NCBI RefSeq assembly: GCF_019097595.1
Contig: NC_080727.1
Coordinates: forward strand, 4,070,501 to 4,134,500
DNA from: Hemibagrus wyckioides
Lineage: Eukaryota; Chordata; Actinopteri; Siluriformes; Bagridae
Direction: 5' to 3'
DNA: 64,000 nucleotides
The translations under genes were made by a program, and so were the position numbers. Shown piece after piece: positions 38,331 to 49,865 of this stretch (its first letter is position 1; the number at the start of each line of letters is the position of its first letter). The notes under the pieces were generated by a model. That model had not been told where the DNA came from. It was given only the letters and a program-made list of their open reading frames with translations, and did no database searches.

Positions 38331-41300
38331 TCAAATCTCAAGGTCGGCCATGGCACGGTCCAGAGGGTCGCTGCTCCAGTAGTCGTAGTCCCAGCCCAGG
38401 AACCAGCCGGTGAACGTGGGAGGCTCGAAGCCCTGCTTGATCTTCACAATAGGAGTACGGCGGTCTCGGTTGGCCGGGTCTGTCTCGATGTAACGGGCAG
38501 CTGAAAAAAGTATAGAGTTTTAGTCATGTGCAAAGTGGTCAGTCATCCTGCACTAACCTGTATCAGTGAACATTTTATAATCTATGTAACATACATTAGA
38601 ATGCTCATGTAACTACATAGGTTTCATTATAGGTGCTAAATAATGTGCTGTAAGGTGAATAATGAGCCGTAAGCATATGGGATCCAAAAAACATGTATAA
38701 TGAAGTACTTTCCACACATCTGAGACCGTTACTCATGAGTGAGACATTTAACAAGCCTCACCTGAAGCCATTGCCTCAGTCTTTTCCTCCTCCTGTGCCT
38801 CATTACCGATCCATACAAACACCTGCAACACAACCAGTCAGAGCAGTCAGAAACCCCAGGAGACATCAACATGGATGCATGCTACTCGATGTACACATCT
38901 CTAGGAAATCATTAAGCGACATTTGTACGGGTCTGTTTGTTTGAGGTTTGCGTCACTTGTAAAGACAGTAGCTTATGTTACCTGGTCCCATGTATCCAGG
39001 ATCATGACATCATCGGTGGCCAGATCCTCTTGGGTCATCTCCCCAGGTACCTCCTCAATCTACACAAACACAACAAGCTGATCATGTGACACTGGACGAT
39101 TATTTTAATAATTAATTAACTGATTTGTTCAATTCTGGTCAGTCACAATCAAAATACCTATCGATTTTGTTGATTAGTTGTTCAGCCCTAAATAAATGTT
39201 GTTCAAACACTCACAATGAAGCGTCCAGTTTTGTTGGAGCAGGCAAACAGTCTGGGTGGGTGAGTGTCCAGTTTATCCTTCAGCCTGGAGGATGTGCGGT
39301 ACTCTGTCTTTCCTCCCAGAGCTGCCCAGAAGCCACCTGCACACAAATGAACAGTAAAAAAAACCATATGTGGTGTAAAGTGTATATATTTTAGAACGTA
39401 GACATTGTCTTGCACATAATAGACACATAACTTGTATAAATATATATTTATACTTACTATCTGCTCTTGAGTTTTAGTTGCTATATGTAACTAAATCTTG
39501 GGGGCATGCTCTTATGCGAAAATAATCCGTGACCGTTTTTATCAATTTATAGTTGCATCTTTTGTTGTTGTACCTCAATGAAACATTTTCAGAATATATT
39601 TCCAGACTATAAGCCAGGATGATAATCTCTGCTCTTACCGCTCTCTCCACCCTCTGCAATCTCAGAGGTGGTGACCCCGAGGATGCCGCACAGCTCCTGT
39701 GCTCCCTGTTTCTCAGTGTCACTGGCACCAATGCCGACCCACATGAAGCTGCCTGATGGGGTCACCAGGACAAAGGCATCATTGGAGTTCAGGTTTGAGG
39801 AAACAGCATCAACCTGGAGAGGGCAAATGAAAATAAATTTGGCATTTCTGTCATGACCAGACGTGGAGCTGGTTTACCTGCTAGGACAACTTTGGCCACT
39901 AGAGGGAGACATGAAGGAGACAACCTGCTAACTCATTACTTCATGCCTGGTTTTATTTAAGGGAAGCTTGCAACTCACTCAGTACTTAGTCTTCCTTTCA
40001 CTATGTTAGGGAGCTTTGTTGGAAACATAGTGCTGTATAAAGATTGTTTGTTTATTGTTTTCAGTATCACCGAGTGTTCTGTCCATGGCACCATGTGTGC
40101 TTTGGTAGATAACATGTTGCTCTCTGAATGATAAGGTTCGACTCTTGCTTTCAGCAAGCTGAAACTGGAAAAAAATACATATATTTCCTGTGTGAATTGA
40201 AAGACAGTTTGATTTTTAATTGAAGTTTCCTCTTGCATTTAAAGGCAATATTTGGGCCCAGCTTTCCTCCCTCCCTTATTACAGCTTCCTGGCTTAGGTC
40301 AAGGATAATAGCCTGAAATCTGTCTGAAGGGACTGATTCATGTGAATTTGTACATAGGTTCAGTCTGGGTAAAGGTACACATCTTTGTTACACATGGATT
40401 CACTGATATGAATTAGACAGCCATTATGGAGTTAAAGGGAATCTTATAATAATGATTCATGTCATACACCTCCATAGATGTTTGTGTTACACACTGACCT
40501 CCACAGCCCGGGTGCATCCAGCCGAGTTGGAGCGGACTTGGAAGAGGCGAGTCTCTGCAGGCTGGGACTGACCTCCATCCCTGGATGTTCCTCCCTGATA
40601 CACCACCATGGGCTTTCCACCAAACAGACTCATGAGGTGTGCGGGCTCTTTACCCTGAACCACACGCACCTGAGAAACACATACACACAGTTAAATACTA
40701 CTCAGAGTTAATCTCACACTTACCTGAATCATGAAAGATGTATAGTCTATAGCAGGATCTAGGAATTTGCCTTGTTATGCTTAAACCTCCTTCTCTTATC
40801 CCAAATAACCAGCCAGCTACTAAACCTTTAGCAAACTAGCTTGGATTTGTCATATTTTCTGCAATTTATTAACAAGTACACAAACCAAAAACATGTTTTT
40901 TCTCCCATCAGTGACATTAGCCAAGTTGGCTAGCTAACAATCAAAGCATTCAGTTCTGTGGTAAAAAGCGCATGGATACCATGTAATTTTTAAATTTCAA
41001 GCCTATTTGGTGATGTTATTAACTGTATTTATTTTCCAAAAACAGACATTTTGTGAAAGACACCATTACAATTGTCTCTTACATTTTACTTTCTGTATAT
41101 ATATTTGAAATGTAATATCACTGGGACGCAAATGACAGGCTATTTCTTAAGCAATGCAGGAGCATTTAATAAAGCCTTAATTACCATCCAATAAAGCCTT
41201 AATTACCATCCAATTTCGAGATATTAAACCTACAAATCCCATTTTCATGTTTATATTTTCACTTATTTCCACCAGATGGCGTCTGTGAGCTAATCAGATG

Positions 41301-44300
41301 GAGTGTCAGGTTATGGCTAACATTCCTAGCAGCTTTTTTCTGGCTGGCCGAGTGACTGTGAGCTGTTCAACGACTGGAAAAAAACATTGCTTCATCAAGT
41401 TTCGGACAAAAAGGGCTCTTTTGCTTCCTCTCCCCCAAACACTGGGCCAAACTCTCTCCCTTCTGCTCTACTCTGCCTGAATTATGCAGTTGTTTACCGT
41501 TCAGCCCAATTCCAGCCGTATTTGGACACAAATTAAGCTCCCCAAATGTTCCTCCCGAGGTTTGCGCTTCTGAGGCTCATGTGTATATATAAAGAAGTAT
41601 TCTGAAATGAAGCTGTAGCTTCACCCAGGATCCTGCATTTGCTAGCACATTCCTGACAGGACTGTGTATTTTGTATGTTTTTTTTTTTAGTATTTGACAT
41701 GCAAGAAATGCACAAGTTCACAAAACAAACAATACATTCAGACATACATCCATCTATACATACATTCCAATGTGGTTTGTCGGACAGTGAATAGCAAACC
41801 ATCAGGATTTTGGTGGGACCCAAACAATCAATAAGGTGGACACACAGGATGCATGGAAACATATATAGAGATGACCGAAGCAGAGATGAGACGTGAAAGA
41901 ATGTGAAAAGCGAGGTGAGGTGCCAAGATTTCTAGCTAGAAGGAAGAGTTGGGGAAACCACAAAAACCCTAGTGTAAGTTCACAGACAAAATGGCTACAT
42001 GCTAATAAGTGCTCAAATATTGTTTTTGGCTGAACTGCAGAAATGTTTGGATTTAAAAGCAACCAGCTCAGAGTAGTAACTTAACTTCATTTTTTCCTAA
42101 ATAAATAGTCCAACTATACAGTACTGACTGAATGAATTTAAAAAAAAATAATCTATTTCTGTCAAAAATCTGTACATCCTTTAGAGTTATATTCAGAGAA
42201 CAAGCTGATCACATGATCACATTCTTTCCTGTAGGGTCTCATTCCTGAGACAGGAATAATCTGTGCTTGTAGAGTGACTGATGATAGCCCTGAATTGCAA
42301 CAACAAACACACATTATATGTTGTACGGTCACATTATATATATATTTATATTATTAGCTTAAACACAACCCTCTGCACGATCTACATTTACAGGATTTGG
42401 CAGATGCCCTTAAGGGCCTTGCTCAAGGGCCCAACAATGGCAGTCCTGGGATTCAAATTCACAACCTTCCGATCAGTAATCCAACACCTTAACCACATCC
42501 CCATGATAGATGGTGCCCAAGAAAGTGGCCACAGAAATCGAGCATTTTAGCCGATTTGGGAGCTCTAAATCTGGTAAGGAGCTCATTCTGTTTCAGTCGA
42601 TTTTCAAATCTACTGAGAACTAAATCGTAAACGCAGTATTGTGAATCGTATCAAATCATGACAATTGTGTATTGTCACACCCTTAAAATGTAAAGATAAG
42701 GTTTGCAAACTCACAGGTCAAAGGAAGATAAAATTGTCGTGATGGAAACAAAAGAAAAACCCTTTTACACGTAGCGTCCTTTCCCCTTCAGTGAACCTTA
42801 TGATGTAAAAGTTGAATTTTATTTTTGATTCATCTGAGCACTAGCTGAAAAAAGCATTGTTTTGGGTTTCCTCTATTGCTGTAGATTAAAAAAAGCTAAG
42901 TTTATCCTGTAAATATTGGCACCTCTATGAAAAGGTCAGCATAAATGAAGCCTATGATTTTTGTTGTTGTTGGTACTACTATTTAGAGTCTGAGAAAAAT
43001 AGCTTTACTTTTTATCTAGGAGATAAAAAGCATTCTCTTTCTCTAAATCGTGCAACAACCTGAGTAAATTCTTCAGCTAAACAATGGCTAGAGTACAGTC
43101 AGTGTCCATGGGAAGGGTTGTTTTCTTTTAAAGAGAGGCATGCTGGACGGGTCTACCTGAGTAGTGATAGGAGCACCAGCCACCTAGAAACATACAAACA
43201 TGGGCAGCAAATACAAAAAGGACAGGAAAGAAGGACAAATGAAGATGAGGATGATGAGGAAGAAGATGAAGCTGAGGATATATTCCTCAATGACCAACCA
43301 CAACACTGTAGTATATACTGTACCTTCTCCTACACAACTCCTGTATGATGACATCAATCCAATTATAAAGTGACTGAGGAATAACAAATGAGGTTGAGGT
43401 TGTGGTTAGTTAATTACCTGCACAGGCCCACCTCCGAGCTCATCGTCCAGCTGTGCGGCCAGGATGGCAGATGCTCCAATTTCATCCTGTGAGGAGTCCA
43501 GACCTTGCCTGTAGGAAAAGATTGAGATCAACAAAATACTCAAGACTCGAGTTGCTGCGCTTCAGAGTTCTCGACAAACAGTGCTAGCTGCTTGGGTCTA
43601 TTTATATAATTCTCTGATTATCTGCTGGAAATAGAAGCACTGTGTCATCCATTTTAAACGAAAAAAAATGTGGACATTTTGGGAATAATATATTCAGTGA
43701 CAGGGTACAACAGTTCTAAACAAAAAAAATGTGAAAGTAAAATACAGTAAAACCTCAGCACACAAATTCAATTTGTTCTGGAGGAGCATTCTTAAGGTGA
43801 AAGTGTGTATTGCGAAACAAATTTTCCCATAAGAAATAATGTAGGTGCAGATAATCCGTTCAAGCCGCCCAGAAATATGACCAATGTGACCGATACGAAG
43901 CGTATGTAAACTGTAGGGCTGCTTACAAAGAACTGACCCAAGCATTCCATGTCAAGAGTCCTCACAGGAAGTTGTGCCACAAAGCTTGTGCTAAAAATAG
44001 AACAGGCCACCCACGCCACCAATCTGTCAACAAAAAACGCCCGAAAAATCACCTAGCTTGCTTCGCATGGCGAAGGCAACGTTGGTATCGTGGGTTGACT
44101 CTTTCCAAACAGCTTTCACTGACTGAAAAAATTGTAATAACTCAATTCGTAAACTAATATGCGTAATTACTAAATCGTAAAATAATAGTAAAATTCGTAA
44201 ACTTGCTTCGGTTGGCATAGCTTGGCTTTCCACTGACGCAAACGAGTTTTGACGTACATGCAACTTATGCTTCATATGCCGATGCAAATTTCTTGAAAAA

Positions 44301-47300
44301 CTTAAATTCTTAAGGTGAAAATTCATAAGGGAGGGCATTCGTATGCTGAGGTTCCACTGTAATCAATTCTGGGGTGTTAACAGTTACTCAGCTTCACATC
44401 AAGGCTGCACACTTCCTGCTTACAAAATGCCCCTAAATTTTATTCTTTATAGATCAGACACAATCTGATAGCACGCGACCGTGACTTTTGCGAAGTTTTA
44501 CCAAATGTAGATGATGTGACCCTGTCGGCCGCCGTGTCTGTAGTTGTAAAGGATGATGTAACTGTCTCCACCGTAAAACTGGCCGTATGTAGATGGGTCG
44601 ACAGGAACCTTGTCGGAACCTTCGATACGCCAGAGCTGTAAAGAGACGACATTTGAATTTTCAATCATCTCTAGTTATGAGTTAAAATGTACGAGTGCAT
44701 GTGCAGTGCTCACCTGTTTCTCTCCTCTGCCGTCATCGATCATGCCGTGCTGCGCTGCCATGGCAGGAGAATCGTGGAGCGTTGCAGCATCGAACGGAAC
44801 CTTCTCAATCTTGGCGATGTGGTTGGAAACGTACGCCACGCCCATGCCGTCTGTCTGGTCCACATCACGCCAGTTCTTGAAGAACTGCTTGAACAGAGGA
44901 GTCTCACCCATCTCAGGGAGGATCTGTACCTGAGTGTGCTTCGGGTAGCCCATCTTCTTAATGAAGCCATCTGCTGCTTTCATGGCTGCCTTGCGCTCCT
45001 CGACGTTGGCGTCCTTTCCTGTTGGGCGAAAGCCACTGGATTACAAGCTTTGTCAGAAAACTTCTGCTTTAAAAATTCCATGGGCTCAAAAAAAGTATTC
45101 ACACCATGTTGCTAATAATTCGGATTGGTTTAGAAAGCGTTGATTCATTTTCTACCAGCTCCGAGAGAATTATTGCCAACAATTCAAACCATAGGTTTAT
45201 ATTAATGCATTAATTAACACACACGTTATTGTTTCTATAGTAACATCTTACATATGTTCTTGAAAAATGATCAACTTTATTACGATTATCATCCTAATAA
45301 CCTTATTTCCAACTCATTGATTATTTTCCCATAATCGCATACCTTCCCTATATTTTTATCCCTGAAAGCGAGAGAGATTCTATCAGTCCATCTGTTAAAA
45401 CACACGTGACGATGTATGAAGTCACATCAAACTTTCTAGCCATCACATTCAACATGCAAACTATGAGGTATGTATGCAAAAATATGCAAAAGGTTTTACT
45501 GAGCCTGCATGCTGAACTAGTCTTCTAACTTGGCTTCTAACTTAAAAATGATGAGCTTTTACATTAGATTTTGAAGTTTGTCTATATAGGTAGCTAGAAT
45601 TTGGGATGGTTTGAGGGCGCATGAGGGCGTTTACAATCTGTGTAAACAAATGAATTATTTTATCACCGCAAGTCTGATATAAAATGAGTCAGGACTCTGT
45701 TGGCTTTCAGTGTGAGATGTATGTTTTTCCCTCTGTTGGATTACACAGAATTTTAGTGGTTGAGGATAACACCTTTAAATTTCAGAAGCACTTGGAGCAA
45801 CTCAGAAATGCAGAAATAATTTTTATATCATTGCTGATAGAAACAAAATCTTTTTTTGGAACTTTTCTATGAATATATTGCCCTTGGCAGGCTAGATATA
45901 AACAGAATAACAGAAAAAAAAACCCTACAAAATTCCTGAGTATCTCTTTCAACTCGAGACATGACAAAGACATTCAATACTGAACAATGACATAACCAAA
46001 CAGGCACAAATAAGTTGAGGCTTTGACTTATAAATAAGTTGCTCACCTTTCCAGACAAAGATCTTGCTGTCTGAACCATGATCCAGAACGAAGCAGTCTG
46101 TGGACTCCAGAGCGCTCTGAGTAAACGGATTCTCATCAGCCACCAAAGCCATAGCCATGGTTCCGCTAGCGTCCGAAACCTGTGGATCAGAGACCGTACT
46201 TTAGACAAGTCTGGTCTGGTTTTCGTTCTTCACAATTCCACCTGTTTGAACAGACATATCACCTTGTACAGTTTAGCCAGCTTCCTGTTGGACGCATCTG
46301 CTTTGAGGTCATCATCAGTTCCTTCAGGCAGGTCTGGCTTTTCTCCTAGAACCTGTCATCAGATACGGAACATTGCCTTAGTCCTGTTGCCTGAGCATCA
46401 ACACTGCCGTTAGTACAGTCATTGGCTTTATTTAAAGGTAGAACAGAAACTTTACCTCGATGATCTTTTCTCGTTCCACTCCTTCATCGCAGACGTACAC
46501 GCGGGCTCTCCCGCTGCGCTCATTATCACGAATTGCCTTGGCGAGCTGAGTGGCCTTCAGCTTCTCGAAGCGATTGCTCTTGGATCCGCACCACTGGTAG
46601 ATCTCCTGTAATACAATGAAATGACAGGAATAAGAGAAACTTCTCCTCACAGAAAACTTCAACCATTACATATGAAGTCCTGGAGGATGTCACTATAGAA
46701 ACGGATCAGAATGAGCAGATTGACCCGTATCCGGATCCATTTCTATCCCTGAGATACTCACGTTGCCGAGGTCCAGGATGAAGCAGTCGCCTTGGTTGAA
46801 GCTGTCCCAGCTGACCGGCACCTCTGTCGCCCTTACAACACGACGACCTTTGACCTGGAGCACACGCTGAACCACTACCTCGTTGGTGACGACGTGCTTG
46901 AACCCTGAAGCGACTCCTCCTTTCTGAGATGAAGCGAAACCAATAAAGTATTAAAAGGAAGCAGTGACCTGTGTGTACGTCCGAGACTGATCTAATGAAA
47001 GCTCATGAATACAAAGTGCCTTATTAATGACCAGCTACTCCCATCACGGCAATGTTTCTTGACAAAAACAGATGAAAATATAATCGCCTCAGGCTTGATC
47101 ATTAGGGATAAATAGAAATATGTTTAATATAAGTCTAATACTAATCTTGAACTTTTTGTTCTATATTTCTTATGTTCTGTAAAGCTGCTTTGAGACAATG
47201 TCCATTGTAGAATGTTAATACAAATAGAATTCTTTTCAACATACACCGATCAGGCATAACGTTATGACCACTTAGAGGTGAAGTGAATAAGACTGATTAA

Positions 47301-49185
47301 CTCCTCATCATGGCACCTGTTAGTGGGTGGGATATATTAGACAGCAAGTCAACATTTTGTCCTCAAAGTTGATGTTAGAAGCAGGAAAAATGGACAAGCG
47401 TAAGGATTTGAGCGAGTCTGATGAAGGGACCAAATTGTGATGGCTAGACCACTGGATCAGAGCATCTCCAAATCTGCAGCTCTTGTGGGGTGTTCCCGGT
47501 CTGCTGTGGTCAGTATCTATCAAAAGTGGTCCAAAGAAGGAACAGTGGTGAACCGGTAACAGGGTCATGGGCGGCCAAGGTTCACTGATGCACGTGGGGA
47601 GCGAAGGCTGAACCATGTGATCTGATCCAACAGACGAGCTACTGTTGCTCAAATTGCTGAAGAAGTTTTGGCAGCAAAAGGAGGACCAACACAATATTAG
47701 GCAGGTGGTCACATTGTTATGCTTGGTCAGTGTATATAACATTATAAGTATGGCTCTACAGTCTCTGCAGTTTTGTTTCACACCTCACTGAATATGCCTT
47801 TTTTCCCCCTGATGTAATCAGGACTATATCTTACTCCCTCAGTGAGAACACTGACGAGTGACTCTCTCTAGAGTCAAAAGTAATTATCCGTTTGAATGCA
47901 TCTCGTTATTTTTCACCTATTCGTAACATACAGTAGCCAATAATTGAATCATGAGGGGAAAAAAAACAGACAAAGCAGCAACAACTTTTATTTAACAAAC
48001 ACTTCACTTACACTGTACTAAAGTGACCGTTTTTTAAAGGCTTCATTTTAGAGCGAGTGTAAACATGACATCTACTGCACTCATACTTAAAACACACCAC
48101 CTCAACACCAATTCTCATAGGCAGCGTTATTAGATTTACTGTAACGAAGCACCAATTTATAAAGACCTGCAGTATTATGTGAAATTGTGCACATATTATT
48201 TCATCAGTGCAAACAAGGATGAGAGTTGAGAGCAAAGACATTATCCTTCACCGCTCTGAGATGGCTTTGACGATGATTTCTAACACTGTTCAAAGAAAGC
48301 CGGAAATAAAGATTCATACCACCTTAAATTTACATGTGTACTTGTTTTGTCGGATGCAAATCTTCAAAAATTAAATCTAAAGCACTCCTTTAACGTTCAG
48401 CTTTATTTGCATGCGCCTTTTTAAGTAGATTTGGTAAACTAGCCATGCGCACAAGCTTCCTACAAAACTGTAAATACGGCCTTTTAAATTTCATTCAGCT
48501 AGTTCCTTTATCAGCAGGATGTTTTTAATGCTACTGTATAGTGTCAGAGAAACAGGAGTGACCTTGCACGAGTACAGAATCTACTTACTGCTTTTTAATA
48601 ATGGAACCCTCTCTTTAACCATTGCATGTTACTTACCATGTACTGCAGACCTTTTTTAAAGTAGCCCAGGAAAGCTTTAGATTCGTGTCCCTGGACCTCA
48701 CGGTATTGTATGGGTTTTCCGTCCAGGTGGTCATCCATCTGCACTGTAAATATGGCTGCTGAGCCGCTTTCATCCTGCGTGCAGAAATCACCTGGAAGAA
48801 GAAAAAAAATACAAAAATATAAACTTTCCAGTCTGATGAATTGCTGTATAAGTCAAAATGTAGCACTGGGCAAATTTAATGTCAAACTGGATCCAATAAC
48901 ACAATCAACTGCTAATTTCTTATCATATTTCTTTTACTGAAGCTTACTCGAGTGCACTAAAGGATCAGATCTCATATAGACAATGATCTTACCCAGCCAG
49001 AAGTGGAGGTCATACTGCAGGTTCCCCGAGCGCTGTTTGATGGTGTTGAGGACCACGTAGGCGTCGCCTGTGTAGAACCCTCCGTACAGGTTCTCTGGTA
49101 CAGGAACCAGGTCAAAATTCTCAACCCTCCACACCTGCAGTCCAGGCTGCTGGCCTGCCTTCTCAAACTCAGGATGATACACCAT
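38331..49185 (-). CDS. gsn: Gelsolin, cytoplasmic form, fifteen coding exons
   Basis: Coding exons on the - strand (5' to 3'): 49185-48993, 48791-48637, 46923-46762, 46605-46456, 46352-46263, 46179-46047, 45018-44714, 44635-44502, 43508-43418, 40669-40499, 39813-39639, 39336-39215, 39059-38982, 38822-38762 and 38500-38331. All junctions are GT-AG and phases agree, giving 729 residues (human cytoplasmic gelsolin is 731). Six gelsolin repeats are present. In G2 the phosphoinositide-binding stretch, the RVVR sequence (about 144-147) and the calcium-site Gly-Asp (about 161-162) are kept. The caspase-3 site DQTD|G lies at about 348-351. The protein ends with the C-terminal latch motif [12 protein letters not shown]. 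Gelsolin severs, caps and nucleates actin filaments under calcium and PIP2 control. The first ATG matches the cytoplasmic start, and no signal-peptide exon was found, so a plasma form is not shown. A paralogue assignment (a or b) is not possible from the sequence alone; scinderin is less likely given the near-identity to gelsolin and linkage to stom. Confidence 0.96.
41166..41211. repeat. Two-copy 22-base tandem duplication
   Basis: AATAAAGCCTTAATTACCAT plus CC occurs twice head to tail inside a gsn intron, with no mismatch, which indicates a recent duplication. Confidence 0.85.
42385..42503 (-). repeat. Truncated tRNA-derived SINE in a gsn intron
   Basis: Reverse orientation. It begins with the complement of the GGCATCTGCCAAATCC-type SINE tail and ends with the complement of GGGGATGTGGTTAAGGTGTT, the same head as the copy at 32902. 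Confidence 0.55.
43743..44361. mobile_element. pogo/Tigger-like non-autonomous element in a gsn intron
   Basis: The left end TACAGTAAAACCTCAGCACA and the inverted right end (reverse complement TACAGTGGAACCTCAGCATA) are near-identical, and both sit at TA. The ends begin CAGT after the TA, and the left arm includes CCCATAAGAAATAATG, as in pogo/Tigger-type terminal regions. The 615-base interior has no transposase frame. It lies in the intron between gsn exons 44502 and 43508. Confidence 0.65.
45660..45862 (+). repeat. Unclassified dispersed repeat, copy A (gsn intron)
   Basis: A roughly 200-base stretch similar to the - strand at 59410-59215. Shared words include CTGATATA-AAA-GAGTCAGGA, TGTTTTTCCCTC, TTGGAT--AC--ACACAGAATTTTAG-GGTTGA and ATA-CAC/CGCCTTTA. 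No inverted ends are seen. Copy B ends in a poly-A run, which suggests retroposition. Confidence 0.45.
47242..47734 (+). mobile_element. Internally deleted Tc1-like element, copy 3 (in gsn intron)
   Basis: Same family, + orientation, inside the gsn intron between exons 48637 and 46923. The DNA-binding region is recognisable (GTGGTGAACCGGTAACAGGG segment) but carries a stop and a frameshift. Its internal deletion is larger than in copies 1 and 2, ending at the AAGTTTTGGCAGCAAAAGG tail sequence. Confidence 0.8.
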
Positions 49186-49669
49186 AATGTCTGGAAAGAA
49201 AAACAGACAGATCTCAGAAAAAGTATAGACAGTCCAGAGCCGTGCTTCAGTGATTAATTCAATTCCCCATTCTTTAGTTAGTAGTAACCTTCATTTAACC
49301 AGGATAAAACCAATCTTAAGTAATCTGGCCAAGAAGGCAACAAAGACCCAAGAAAAATTAAAGATACAACTGCAATAACATAAAAAATAGTAATATACAA
49401 TCAAATATCACAGAAAATTATACAGAGTTATTCACGAGTGCCAGAAATTCACGTGAGCACAGTCAGTTTTCACTGCTCCTGTAAGCTATTGAGCCATTTT
49501 TCTTAGCTCGGACCTAACACCGGGAAGTGAATTATGTCCTTTGTTCAAACGTAATGTCATTTGTAATGTTCATTTCTGACAAATGACTAAGTAACATAAT
49601 TACTTTAAACAGGACCAGCGTGTCATAAATACAGATATGGCAGTTCAGCATTAGCATAGTAACTGCTTA

Positions 49670-49865
49670 ATCCTCATCAGGGCCATGGAGGATCCGGAGT
49701 CTATCCCGGGAATAATGTGTGTAAGGTGGAAATGTGACACTACATACTCATTCATACCTACAGGCAATCCACCTGAACTGGAAAACCAAACTCCACTGGG
49801 ATAGTAACCTGAGCTCAGGATCAAACCAGGAACCTTGGAGCAGTGATGAAGCAATGCTACCCGTG
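49670..49865 (-). repeat. Teleost dispersed repeat in gsn intron 1
   Basis: Complement reads GGTTCCTGGTTTGATCCTGA then GGGATAGACTCCGGATCCTC, the same family as at 11320, in reverse orientation. Confidence 0.5.

Noticed and set aside
39890..39910. CTCF-like CCACTAGAGGGAGAC
   Set aside because: Lacks the GGC core; treated as chance.
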